64,000 bases of DNA from positions 248,001 through 312,000 of the forward strand of contig QPMI01000071.1 in the NCBI GenBank assembly GCA_004431415.1, read 5' to 3'. Positions 46,201 to 55,397 of this stretch are shown here, in pieces (positions within the stretch are counted from its first letter, which is position 1; each line of letters begins with the position of its first letter). The stretch comes from Cyanophora paradoxa (lineage: Eukaryota > Glaucocystophyceae > Cyanophorales > Cyanophoraceae). The notes beneath the pieces are model-generated. The model saw only the letters and a program-made list of their open reading frames with translations, searched no databases and was not told the origin of the DNA. The position numbers were made by a program, and so were the translations under genes.

Positions 46201-49200
46201 GAGAAGCCCGTCCCGAGGATGCCGATCGAGTAGGTCGCCGAGACAGGGAAGACGAGGTCCGTCTCCTGCAGCGAGACCGCCTCACCTGAAACGGAGTACA
46301 ACAGTTAGAAACGACGCGAAAGAAAGAGAACTATAGAAGTTTGGTAGCTATAGAACAAGAGAACAGAAGTTTTATAGAAGAGACGCGGAAGAGAACAAGT
46401 TTGGTAGCTATAGAAGCTTAGCGCACCGGATGCCAGGCAGTCGGCCCCCGGTTTTCTGTTGGAAAGGGGCACGTGCACGAAGTCGTGGACGATGAGCGGG
46501 CCGCCGGTGATGGTCCGCTCCGTCCCGCCGACCGCCACCTCGGCCGGCGCCGTCGAGGACTGCGGCTCCTGTCCCCCCCACATCCTGCGCGCCGCACAGA
46601 TTAGCGTTGGGTCTCTTAGTGCAGATTCGGGTTTGACGCATGCGCACCAGATGTTGATGCGGACGCGGTTGTGGCGGGGCCACGGCGTGCTCGCCGTCGA
46701 CTTCCACTTCGAGACGAGCCGCGGCTGCGCCGACTCGGCGTTGATCTCGCCCACGGGCACCACGCCCTTGTACGCCCAGAATTGGACCTGAAATCAACTT
46801 AGATTGAAAAAAGCAAGATTATCAAGCTTCAGCGTTGGAAAGGTCGCACCCCGTCGGGACCCCAAAGGAAGGCGGCTGTGACTTTCTTGTCCGGCGTCCA
46901 CTGCGCGTCCGTCTGGAAGAGGTCGCGCACGCGGTAGCGCTGCAGGTTGCCTGCGGAACGTCCGAATCAGCGACGGTAAAGCACGAAAGTGCCCGGCCGG
47001 ATTCGAACCTGGGGGCTCGAAGGGCATGACGACGAACTGCGCGTCGGAGGAGTCGCCCTCCTCGAAGGCGCCGAACTTGCCGAACTCGAGATCGATCTCG
47101 CGGTACGGCCCTGGCAAGGGTTTCAGCATTACTATTTGAGCCGATGATAATTAGAACAGAATGGTAAGAAAAGGGGCGAACATTCAGCGACGCCCGGCTC
47201 GATCCATGTACCCTGTGCAAGCGAATGGCATTAGTTGAAGAACGCCAAAAAGCGTTCAGAAGGCAAATGTGTATATAAGTAAATAACGCAAAAGACCGCC
47301 ATTAGCTTAAAGAACGCAAGCCTTTAGAAGACCAATGCTTATAAAATTCATTATAAGCACCTCCTCCTCGTAGACGTAGAGGCCCATGATGAGGTTCGGG
47401 TCGAGCGCCGGCAGCACGTGCGCCGCCTCGTTCACGACGAAGTAGTAGAGGCCGTAGTAGCTAAAACAGATAGAGAAATCAACATGATAATAAAGCAGAT
47501 AGAATGAAGCCGAGAAACCTGGGCGCACAAGTACTCGTCGGTGACCATCTCGGTCGCCCACCACTTGCCGTTGCGCTTGTTGATGTTCAGGTGGAAGCCG
47601 TCCGGCCGGAGCCGCACGTCGCGGGGGTCCCCGCTCCAGAAGTTGGGCCTGCACGACACGTAATAATAAGCAAAATGGGCGCGGGCGGATCGGATATAGA
47701 TACGGACCCCGGCTGGGCCGTGAACGGCTGGTCGGCCACGTCCGTCCGCTTCGGGAACCACCCGATGCACTTCCAAGGGACGAACGAGCGCTCGAGCACA
47801 AGCATCTGGACGGCGTAGGGCTGCAGGTTCTGCAGCCGGTTCGGGAAGCGCTCGGCGCTGCCGGTCGCGCCGCGGATGAACTGTGCGAGCCGGTCGAGCC
47901 GCTTGTTCTGGAGGAGGACGACGACGAGCTGCGTGGAGCCAGCGATGGCGGCGTGGCTGCCGGGCTCGACTCGGATGGCGCGGGCGCTGACGGGCCCGCA
48001 CGCCTCGAGGACGGGGCGCGCAGGCTCCGCCACCAGCTCCCAGAACTCCCCGCGCGAGAAGACGTACAGCGTGCACTCCGCGAGCTCCGCGCCGCACTGC
48101 TCCTCGGCGCGCCGGAGCGATCCGGTGCCGTTGACGTAGTACGCCGAGACGCCGTCGTCGCCGAGTCCGCCGCCGGGCGGGTCGAGCCGCAGGCACATCG
48201 GCACGAGCCGCTCGTGCCCCGCCTGCGCGTTGGCGTCGTACACAGCCGACTGCGCCCACAGGACAGCCTGGCGAAGCATAAGTAAGGAACAACGGACAGC
48301 GGGGGGCTGCGTATCAAGCGACTAACTTTGCGGGACGCGATGGCTTCCTCGGCGAGGAATGGCGGAATGGAAGGGAGGCCGTCCACGAAGTGCTCGGGGC
48401 CCGAGGCCGGCACGACGAACGCGGCCAGGCGCGCCCCGGCCGTGCCGTTGAGGCGGGGGGCGAAGGGCGGGACGGAGAATTCGCCGCCGGGCTCGATGCG
48501 GGCGGAGGGCGCGGCGGGCGTGGGGAGCCCGGCCCAGCCCGCGACCGCGCCGAAGAGGGAGAGGCGGCATCCCGCGAAGTTCGAGCCGCACGGGCCTTGG
48601 TCCGTCAAGCCGTCCAGCGCGACCCGCCCAACCTGCAACACGGGCGTTTAGATAGACGCTGAAAGGCTCTCAAACTAGATAGATTAGATCTTAAGTAAGA
48701 TAGATTAGCTATTTTAGCTTCGAACGAGACGCACGATAGGGTCGACAAAGGGGAAGATCGGAACGAAGAGTTCGATGGGGGACGCGCTGCCCGAGGTGGA
48801 GCTGCACTGGGGTCCGCCGAGGGGCGGCTCGGGGAACAGGGGCGAAAGGGGGGCCCGCGGCCGGTACGCGTAGCGGACGGAGACCGTCGTCGCCAGCGCG
48901 CTCGCCTGCGGCGAACGAAGCCCGCCGAGTTGCGCCCAGAAGAAGAAGATCGAGTATTAATACTAAAAAGCGTATATACCACAACGGTGGAGCGGTTCTC
49001 CGCGACGATGGAATCAAACTCCAGGCCGGATGCGAAGAACGCCTCGCTTCGCCGAAAGGATCAGCTCCCAGAGGTCATGTGAGCGATCATACTAAGCATG
49101 CTTCGTTCACACCTGATCAGGCGCGGGTCGGCGGCACCTCGGGGGGCGTCCGGGTCCACCAGGCCCGAATAGAGAGCGACAGAGATCTGCGCCGCAGCCG

Positions 49201-50269
49201 GTCGCGAACTTAGCGGGAGGCGGCGGCGGCGGCGACGACGACGACTAGCAAAAGCAAGTGGGGCAGGGGCAGGGGAAAGGAGGGCGGGGGGAAGGGGAAG
49301 GGGGGGGGAAGGAGGAGGGGAGGGGGGGAAGGGGGAGGGGGGGGAGGGGGAGGGGGGGCGGGCGGTGGCAGCCTAGCTGTAGCTAAAAGAGCGGGGGCCG
49401 GGGGGCGAGGCGTTAGCTAGAGAGGGGCCGCATATGCGAGACGGTACCCCCTTCGCCAGCTGGGACGGGGACCGGGCGGGCGGGCGGGGAGTGGAGAGAG
49501 GCCCAGGGAGGGGAGAGATCTCGGGGGGGGGGGGGGGGGGAGGGGGGCGGGGGGGGGGGGCGGGCGGGGGAGGAGGAGGAGGAAGAAGAAGAAAGTGAGA
49601 GAGGAAGAAAGGGAATCTAGCTATAGATAGAAGAGCGGGGGCCACCGGGCGGGGCGTTAGCTAGGGTGGGCCGGGGGCGGCGCACGCGAGACGGCAGCCA
49701 GCTGAAGAACGCTGTGAACTCGACCGCGTCCGGGTTGCGCCGGAACGCGTTGCGCTCGCCCGTCCGCACTGTGCACGCGAACGCCGTCGCCCCGTCGCTG
49801 CCCGTGACGGCCGTCGAGCGCTCCAAGACGATCTCGCTGTTGGTGCGGTCCTTGCCGCCCCCGAGTCCGCGCACGCTGCGCGAACAGTTCGCGTTAGCTA
49901 TGCTGCGGCCGCGAAGCGGGGGCGCGCGGCGGCGGCGGCGGAAGCGGCGCACAGGATGTGAGCGTTCGAAGGGCAGTCACTCTGACTGGCGGAGGAGGCC
50001 GAGACAGCGAGGATGACCTTCTGCGCGGACTCAAAGCGCTCGACGGTCCGTAGCTGGAGCACGTGCGTCCCGTAGCCGGCCGGCGCGCCCTTGGGGAACG
50101 ACACGCGGGCCGCCTCGTTGCCGCGGCCGACCACCTGCTCCCACGCCCACTCCTCGGCGGCGCTGGCAATTGCAAGCTGCGCCACGAACAGGAGGCCGAC
50201 GAAGAGCGCGATCCGCGTTTCGCGCCTGCATGCGCGGCTGAAGGCGCGCGCGCGCGAGCGTGAGACCAT
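29307..50269 (-). CDS. 1,3-beta-glucan (callose-type) synthase, GT48 family, with an N-terminal ectodomain extension
   Basis: Minus-strand gene of several dozen exons and about 21 kb, apparently complete. It would polymerise UDP-glucose into 1,3-beta-glucan at the plasma membrane. The GT48 core is diagnosed by consecutive exons that follow the callose synthase/FKS1 order: IRWWASMRFQPLARTLFGI, AYDLLARMHYP, KGENQ-NHALIFCENQVIQ, AIDCNQDFFVEEALK, VRNHYGHPDYIE, VRTNGGMSNTQYV, DIFKGFDAQLTGG and SGRGFGLQHDP. Two membrane clusters flank the core, as in the family. Known family members have about 1,800-2,000 residues; this one adds a signal peptide, an ectodomain of more than 1,500 residues, a transmembrane helix and a charged linker before the GT48 N-terminal region. 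I found no gap between the two parts larger than a normal intron. The start (50,269) is set by the signal peptide and the stop (29,307) follows ...GGRAVSSALFSI. The alternative is two tightly packed genes joined near 43,000. Confidence 0.87.
30075..30125 (-). repeat. Poly-C intron tract of opposite strand polarity
   Basis: C-runs on the plus strand, so G-rich on the coding strand, inside an intron of the glucan synthase. All other long tracts within genes of this window are C-rich on the coding strand. Confidence 0.8.
31622..31708 (-). repeat. Poly-G intron tract of the glucan synthase gene
   Basis: Nearly pure G on the plus strand with single A interruptions every 8-10 bases, between the exon read near 31,480-31,540 and that at 31,790-31,870. 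Confidence 0.85.
32340..32700 (-). repeat. GGGAT / GGCGG minisatellite in an intron of the glucan synthase gene
   Basis: Contains GGGATGGGATGGGAT at about 32,390-32,415 and repeated blocks of GGGATGGGCGGGGCGGGGCG with GTGAGGG every 40-60 bases. It separates the exon near 32,280-32,350 from that at about 32,700, and makes this one of the longest introns of the gene. Confidence 0.85.
34440..38960 (-). CDS. Central GT48 catalytic region
   Basis: More than twenty exons. In order: YDRLRYRPLPPEHVDRKRDE; LLMNDLPDSASLRQ then RSLTVLIPAGDEAVIYAERD (equivalent to the LFMDMP...FSVLTPYYSE.VLYS segment); HPNEWTILVDEL (PDEW.NF); IRWWASMRFQPLARTLFGIC (LR.WAS.RGQTLARTV.GM); AYDLLARMHYP; VASKVQVIFAYQNFQDR (KF.Y.VS.Q.YG); SQLELVYIDKSSNSSVRVMY; VKMAGDPMLMYPKGENQ; NHALIFCENQVIQAIDCNQD then FFVEEALK; LLEEFTHDSSIRIIGFPEF; ERVFTTATQ-RALAMVGVRN then HYGHPDYIE; TYVRTNGGMSNTQYVS; DIFKGFDAQLTGGRIIQVEY; KFMSKISQGAAQMV; and FGYLLVSGNISFTKRTF. 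The NQD..EEAL and HYGHPD signatures are the most conserved of the family, so the assignment is secure. Confidence 0.93.
38737..38764 (-). repeat. Short poly-G tract at an exon edge
   Basis: A run of about 20 G on the plus strand next to the exon that encodes the region after the first membrane cluster; on the coding strand it acts as a C-rich acceptor or donor flank. Confidence 0.7.
38990..40330 (-). CDS. First membrane cluster of the glucan synthase
   Basis: Exons encode HVWLKTFDERSRSP (compare the KTF.E.RS motif that precedes the first membrane cluster in callose synthases), then hydrophobic segments GDIRLLWVLLGGTYVLLQLL, FLLWWWLLPPLSMCREVV, LARWAVLFAIEAVVILCDHF, GLWIACIAFTCW and VPTIFSFFISSNVAYVVILD. 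The last one, ending in LIAVLK, leads into GWIQGFEKIKSWEKFLGNFG, matching the QIFY..F....G.FSHLGEIRT region of plant enzymes. At least five spans are visible. Confidence 0.8.
40455..43165 (-). CDS. N-terminal cytoplasmic region of the glucan synthase (FKS1-domain-like)
   Basis: About twelve short exons, for example GPEDGVLYKLQAVIKHLDE, ADVQQQAARLVMKEVTDAVE, VLELHNRKLHANREWFYR, NLYLCDLVFVSASNFRSCPS with FLSYLFYAAKRLL, SYWHRVFSCAKMFRANT, YSDLTELYELPRFVL, YYPEPIDYESWSATLRS and FRKQVETSLRKFVDGVA. The stretch LYLCDLVF.ASNFR..PSFLSYLFY resembles the conserved LYLLIWGEA.NLRF.PECLCYIF segment of callose synthases, which places it as the FKS1_dom1 equivalent. Divergence is strong, so the domain name rests on order plus this segment. 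Confidence 0.6.
43180..43990 (-). CDS. Charged, low-complexity cytoplasmic linker
   Basis: Large exon of about 640 nt plus a small one. Sequence is rich in Ser, Asp, Pro, Ala and Arg (RRDGDAAADDASDDSSSE, then GIKRHLSLSEMKSRMRRLDE and PRPPSPAPYQLPARPKP). RHLSLSEM and RRLDEK resemble basophilic kinase targets, so phosphorylation control is possible. It is probably disordered. Confidence 0.75.
44058..44142 (-). CDS. Single transmembrane helix between ectodomain and cytoplasmic part
   Basis: Exon encodes LPWIPPVVVCGLIIIFTTVF then LVFLYMG, a clear membrane span of about 22 residues. It is followed by the basic/charged DLKQERQEKRRNRRWLERE, consistent with a stop-transfer signal and an N-out, C-in topology. 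That orientation puts the following GT48 region in the cytoplasm, where GT48 catalytic domains are expected. Confidence 0.85.
44150..50269 (-). CDS. Signal peptide and large ectodomain of the GT48 protein
   Basis: The first exon encodes MVSRSRARAFSRACRRETR, then the hydrophobic core IALFVGLLFVAQLAIASAA, a good signal peptide with cleavage before EEWAW. Following exons (for example 49,113-49,186; 48,981-49,045; 48,739-48,906; 48,332-48,631; about 47,705-48,270) read as extracellular beta-rich sequence: GLEFDSIVAENRSTVV, VSVRYAYRPRAPLSP, LYVFSRGEFWELVAEPARP and DGFHLNINKRNGKWWATEMV. Exons at 45,225-45,740 are cysteine-rich (TFCECPRTSGYYNFEG, VCLSKGKMPCFRHYPDCPDG), and 44,600-45,170 carries RHYALSFSLASPALQLSRS and VFVLGPKASKDRFQRALG. 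I do not recognise a named family. Repeated KWW/F strands suggest jelly-roll modules. It would face outwards, so glucan or environmental sensing is conceivable but unproven. Confidence 0.72.
49255..49600 (-). repeat. G-rich tract in an early intron of the glucan synthase gene
   Basis: GGGGAAGGG and long G-runs, interrupted near 49,375-49,500, between exons 49,113-49,186 and about 49,690-49,878. A GAGCGGGGGCC..CGGGGCGAGGCGTTAGCTAG segment near 49,390 recurs almost unchanged near 49,630, showing local duplication. Confidence 0.8.
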
Positions 50270-50383
50270 ATGCATATGACGTAGCCGCCGGGCCGGCTGC
50301 GGGCAGGGATCGGAATCACAGAACACAACGAGCGCACGTCGCATATCTTGTTGCATGCAGTCGTGCATGCGAGATCCCTATGC

Positions 50384-50986
50384 TGATCATGATGCATAAG
50401 AGTCCCTCCTCCGCTGTTCTCGCCGCTGAGCTGCGTATATATGTCCGACGGTTTATAGCTATCGCCTACATATGCATGCCGCAGTGCTGCTGCAGACCGT
50501 GCAGACAGTGCGCGTGCTAGGCCTCATGTACTATGCATACAGTGTGCGAGGGTACTACGACTCCACAACCGCGCAACAAGTGAATCGACTCGGCGATATC
50601 GTACCGTACTGCGCCGTCCTGCGCCGTAGTGCGAAGACTCTTGAACTTCGGAAGAGCACGAGCTCGCCGGCTGCTTGAAGGCTTTCTGCGATGCTGGGCC
50701 GTGCGATGCTACGCGCGGCGGCTGAAACGTTGAACGCGGCGACTGAGACGCCCTACCGTAGTACCTGGTATGTCAATTAGCTAGTACTGGCTACTATAGC
50801 TACTGGCGCAGTGGGCTACTAAAGGCTACTCCCGGGCCCCGGCGTCTCGAGCTCCCGCGCCGCGGCCCGCGGCCCGCGGGGCCCGCGGGGGGGGGGGCCC
50901 CGGGGACCCCGGGGGACTCGGGGGGAGTCCCGCCCGCCGGGCGGCCGGGGCCGAACTGGCCCAGTGGGCAAGCTCACTGATCATGA
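50384..50986. other. Recurrent nonamer TGATCATGA, right cluster
   Basis: Exact copies at 50,384-50,392 and 50,978-50,986, just upstream of the glucan synthase start, with near copies at 53,216 (TCATGATCG) and 53,706 (ATGATCATGG). The 11-mer TGGCCCAGTGG lies at 50,957, 11 bp before the second copy. Confidence 0.8.
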
Positions 50987-51105
50987 GTCAGTGAAGTCAA
51001 CTTAAGCTTGCCAAGTTGGCAAGCTTTAAAGAAAGAAGTTCGAAGCCTTGAATCATTGAATTCATGATTCGTCAAGCCGCAACCGCCTCTGCGCAATTCA
51101 AGCCA

Positions 51106-51170
51106 AGGTGGCTAGCTAGCTAGCCTAGCTGGCTAGCTAGCTAGCCTAGCTAGCTAGCTAGCTAGAAGCA
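51106..51170. repeat. GCTAGCTAGC tandem palindrome array
   Basis: About 60 bp made of GCTAGCTA units with two CCTAGCT interruptions. Each unit is self-complementary, so the whole array can fold back on itself. Confidence 0.85.
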
Positions 51171-52644
51171 CCATATATTAAATACTATGTAATTGTTTTT
51201 GTTTTAATTTGGGTGCATAATATAGACGTATATAAAGTACTAGCTCCGGCCGGCCAGCATTAAATATTGCCATGGCCAAGCTTTTTAAGTTGTGGCCATG
51301 GCCATGGCCATAACTTAGTAAAGGCATGCCATCATGGCATGACAGTGATGATAACGTTCTATATATACTAGGCTAGAACGGGCAGCTAGGATTCGAAGGC
51401 AGATCGACGCCAGGCCGTCGCCAGGCGACGTCGACCCCAGCACAACTTGGCAAAATTGCTATGTAGTACCCGGGCCCCCGCGAAATTTCAGCCGGCCGGA
51501 GCTCGAGCTCGAGCAACCACCGAGGCTCGAGGCTCAAGCTCGACTCGCTGGCAGATCTAGAGTCGCTGCTCGAGCCGAGAGAAACTTAGCATGAATGAGT
51601 ATATTCGCGCATTTATGATTTAAACTCCCGATATCGCGATTCGCGATCGCGACTCGATCGCCGGGGCGGCGGCGATTCGCGAGCTTCGGCTCGAGCGCTA
51701 GCCGAGCCGACTCGAGCCTGCTAATGCAAGCCGGCGCCGGCGCCGGCGCCCTGCCGAACAGAGCGAGCCGAGCCGAGCCAAGCCGAGCTGGTGAGCTGAG
51801 CGAGCCTAGGCCGAATATTAATACCGGATCCCGGAGGCTCCCGAGCGCTAGCCCGGCTCGCGCGCGAGCCTCGGAGCGAGCTCAAGCCGAGGTTTAATTG
51901 TTGAATTTTTCGAATGTTCCGCGAAATTTCGGCTCGAGCTCGAGCTCATCAAGTTGAATTGGGACTTCCCGAGTCCGGCTAGCCTAGTAGCGGCGGCTAC
52001 GTATACGCCGGCGGGCTTAATATTTAATTACCCACTGGGCCAGGTACGTAACCGGAATCACCGTGGCACGTTACCGGATACGTTTAACCTTACGTATACC
52101 GTACGTAGCTTGCCACTGGCAAGCCCGGCCTGACCAGTTGACCTTACCGGATACGCTTGCCACTGGCAAGCCCGGCCTGGCCAGTTGGCCTGGCTTGGCC
52201 ATGGCTGACCGGTACCTGGCTTGCCGGCGCCAAGCCGGGGCCCGGGGCGGCGGGGCCCGGCCGCGGCGGGGCCGCCGGGCCGGCCCGGGCGCCGCTGCGC
52301 CGGCGCCGCCGCGCCGCGCGCGCGCGGCGCCGGCGGCGCCTCATGAATCATGATTAGGGCAGTGGCGGCCGGTGGCAGTGGCAGCCTGCCACCGACCGAC
52401 CGGGTGGAAAGTCCGGCCCACCGCCATACAACGCCCGGTACCATACAAAATAAAAATTCTAGGGGGGGTAGGCTGAGCGCGGGCCCGGGCGGGGTCCAAA
52501 CGGCTGCACATGACAGGCCGGCGCCACATGTATACGTACATGCGCATGCTATAGCTAGCGAAGCCTAGCGCTAGCGTTAGCGTGAAACTAGTAGCACCGC
52601 GGCGCCCGGCCGCCAGCGCGCTGCAATTGTTTCCATTATTATCC

Positions 52645-53026
52645 ATGTTAACGTTGGCTCTGCAGATTGAGCGCGTTTTCTCTGACGTCAACAACATTGC
52701 TTCCAATTGCAAGAAACGAATCTCCATGGCCATCTCCACCGGCGCCCGGCCGGGGCGCCGCCTGAACCAGGTTCGCTCTCCGTTTCTCTCGACAGTTTCA
52801 CATTTAATTATGACCCACAACACTCTTGTCTTGCGTAGTTAATTATAACGTTCATCTTCCTCCGCTCCTGCCTTGTGAATGGGATCCGCATCTTCAATGC
52901 AACGGATCCGAAGGGAGCTGACGTCGACGTCGACGTCGACGCCATCCCGTACCTCATGAGCATCAACCACCCCGGCCTCCCCCATGGCCACAACTGGCTT
53001 GAACCCGCCCCAAAGCACTCGCTTTA
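52645..53026 (+). CDS. Small two-exon gene candidate, unknown function
   Basis: Exon 1 from the ATG at 52,645 to CTGAACCAG (about 52,770), intron GTTCGC...TTGCGTAG (about 70 nt), exon 2 from about 52,840 to the TAG at 53,026; about 104 residues. Exon 1 reads LTLALQIERVFSDVNNIASN and CKKRISM. Exon 2 has a hydrophobic start (IITFIFLRSCLVNGIRIFN), an Asp-Val repeat from GACGTC units, and IPYLMSINHPGLPHGHNWLE. The spacing E-R-x-F-S...I...R-I-S in exon 1 resembles the C-terminal dimerisation region of hAT transposases, which would make it a transposon relic, but the match is short. The reading frame continues upstream without an ATG, so the start is not secure. Confidence 0.35.
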
Positions 53027-53232
53027 GATATATAGCTATAGTAGGCGCGTAGCGCCTTGAAGCTGTGCAAAATTAAGCGTACTTCCTGTCGATTTTCACG
53101 CACTGTAGCACGTACCCCCCCTCTACCGACCGCCACCGGTGGGTAACAGTCAGCGCTAGCGGGCCCACCGACCGGGTGGAGATTTAGGCCGACTGTGCCC
53201 GGCCCAGCCCTATACTCATGATCGGATCATGA

Positions 53233-53653
53233 ATTAGGCTTGCGACTAGCTCGGAGCCCCCCCGGCTCTAGTCAAGTCAAGCCGCCCGGACTCCTGGCTC
53301 TAGCCGCTAGCTAGTTTGGCTAGCGGAGGCACCTTCGGCGCCGCGCCTAATTAGCCGGCTAGCTAGTTTCGGGCTTCTCCCCCCCCCTCTAGCCGCCTCT
53401 AGTCCCGCGAGAAGCATGTCTATCGTGTTGTTGAACGTGCCGCGGCGAAAACATGCTCGCAATATTAATCACCTTAACATCACCTTAAGCTTGACACTTT
53501 TTTAAATTTGAGGCTCCAAATCACAGGCTGAGGTTTTTCACTAGCCAGTTTTCCCCCTTTCTGTACCCCTTCTGAGGGCGGCTAGAGTCGCGGGCCGAGG
53601 GCCGCTAGTCAAGCCGGCTAGCTAGTCGGCTTGACTAGAGCCGCAAGCCTAAT
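53233..53653. repeat. Inverted-repeat element of about 420 bp, MITE-like
   Basis: The left end has ATTAGGCTTGCG (53,233-53,244) and GGCTCTAGTCAAG (53,264-53,276). The right end has their exact reverse complements, CTTGACTAGAGCC (53,630-53,642) and CGCAAGCCTAAT (53,642-53,653). Blocks of GCCGCTAGCTAGT also pair between the arms. The interior has no coding potential. A target-site duplication was not evident. It could be a non-autonomous DNA transposon or a fold-back palindrome typical of this island. Confidence 0.6.
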
Positions 53654-54016
53654 ATTTGACTCTGTAATTTTAACGTGCACGGTTACTAAGTTAGCTGCGG
53701 CTAGCATGATCATGGCTCAGCGGCTATGAAGCGTATTACATATGCATACTACGTAGTGTGGTAGCTATAGGAAACAGCAGGCATCACGCATGCCATGATG
53801 CATATGCCATGATGTTCCGGAGCCAGCGGTTAACAGTGCATACATATGCATATGCCATGATGGTTTGCGCAGCCCTGCTTCACCTGGCCAGCAGCGCGCA
53901 GCAGCGTTAGCTATGATATGTGCATGACAGAGCTGTGATCCATGTACATCTGCGACTGTAGCCCTGGCAGCCCAATCACGGCGGCGCGCTTGCGGCGAGC
54001 GCGCATATGCATATGG

Positions 54017-55397
54017 ATGTACATGTATCTTGCTGTCGCCGTGCTCGCGATCGTTGCCGCGAGCGTCTCGCGGCTGCGGCTGGACGGTGCACGGGGAGCA
54101 ACCATGGCCATGGCCAGCGTTCCAACGCACGCAACTGCCGCGGCCTGGCTGGTGCACGCGCCCATGGCCATCCGCCGAGTCGGCTTTGGATCCCCGATTG
54201 CAACTTGTGCGGCCCACTCCAGCGCTGAAGGAGAGCCGCAGCCTCGTAGCATTGTGCAAAGCGCGCCGGCCGCCCCCGCCCCCGCCGCAGCCGCCCTCGG
54301 GCCCGCAGGGCGTGATGCTTATGCCGAGTACATCGTGGTGCGCATTGTGTTGCGCAGGCGTCCTCGCGCTCCCGCCTGAGCCGCCCGCGACGCTCGGGCC
54401 CCGCGCCGCAGGTGCTGCGCGAGCACGCGGAGATGCGGCACCTCGCGGCGGTCACAGCACGCGCCCGCGCGGCGGCCGAGGCCGAGCGCGCCGCCGGCGC
54501 GGGCGGGGACGAGGGCGCGGGGGGCGGCGGGGTGCGGGTCCGCCACGTCTTCCGGCACGCCTTCCTCGGCTTCAGCGCCAGGTGCGCTCCGGCTCTGCCC
54601 GCCCCTTCCCTTTCCTTCCGCTTTTTTCTCCTTTCGCTCTTCTCGTCCTGCGACGCGGCCCGTCCCTATCGAGCGCCTGAAGAGCCCTAAACGCTCTTCC
54701 TGCCGCGCCGGCCCGGCTCCTAACCTCGCCGGCCCGTGTCCTCCCCATACCCCGTCCCCGCCCCCCCTCCTCCCCCCTCCCGCTTTTCCGCTCCCCCCCG
54801 TTTCTCCCCCACCCCACCCCCTCCCCCTCCACGTGCACTCCCTATTCCCTTCCTGCCCCCTGCCTCTCTTTCTCTAAACCCCTGCCTCTTCCCCAGATCC
54901 ATCCTCACCCCCCCCCCCCCCCCCCTCCCCTCCCGCCCTTAGCTTTGGCTTCTTAGCTTCTGCCCGACGCCCTCCGGCACCACTCTCCTCGACCCCTCCC
55001 CCTCCCGCTCGGCTCCTCTCCTCTCTCTGAAAAGCCTACCCCCCCTCCCCCCCCTCACTCCTCGCCCCGCTCCCAGCCACTCCCGCTCCTCCACCTACCC
55101 CTATCTGCCTCCACTGCCCGGCGTTCCCCCTTCCGCTTCTCCTTGACTTACCTCCAGCTATCTTCCCATCCTGCGACCCTCGCCCCCCCCCCCCCTTCCC
55201 CCCGCCCCCCCCCCCTCTCCTTCCCCCTCCCCGGGCACCCCGCCTCCTCTCCCTCTCCCGCCGCCCCCGCCTTCTCCGCCCACTATCTGTCCGCGTCCCT
55301 CTGGCGCCTGTGACTTGTCTCGTCTTGCAGCATGTCGCGCGGGGTGGCGGAGTCGCTCCGCTCGAGCGAGCATGTGAAGTTCATCGTGCCCGACGCG
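54017..55397 (+). CDS. Signal peptide and first I9 propeptide
   Basis: Exon 1 starts MYMYLAVAVLAIVAASVS, a signal peptide; an in-frame ATG at 53,942 is an alternative start. After a Pro/Ala-rich spacer comes DAYAEYIVV, the first strand of an I9 inhibitor domain. Exon 2 (54,412-54,581) gives LREHAEMRHLAAV and VRVRHVFRHAFLGFSA. After a 749-nt intron, exon 3 gives MSRGVAESLRSSEHVKFIVP and DA. YIVV / FRHAFLGFSA / ESL..S..V.FIVPD is the standard I9 pattern (Y.V......F.GF.A.L....V..I..D). The propeptide normally chaperones folding and is cut off. Confidence 0.85.

Larger units (their letters stand above)
50270..54016. other. Second palindrome-rich intergenic island between divergent genes
   Basis: About 3.7 kb between the starts of the glucan synthase (minus) and the I9-S8 gene (plus), so it should hold both promoters. 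Composition matches the island at 25,812-29,306: runs of CCCGGG/GGGCCC (50,830-50,940), GAGCTCGAGC and CGAGCCGAGCC (51,490-51,960), GCGCCGGCGCC (51,735, 52,290-52,340) and CATATGCATATG. The nonamer TGATCATGA recurs at 50,384 and 50,978, and the 11-mer TGGCCCAGTGG at 50,957 and 52,032 (either strand). Apart from one small gene candidate at 52,645 and an inverted repeat at 53,233, nothing coding was accepted. No TATA box or initiator is clear. Confidence 0.65.
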
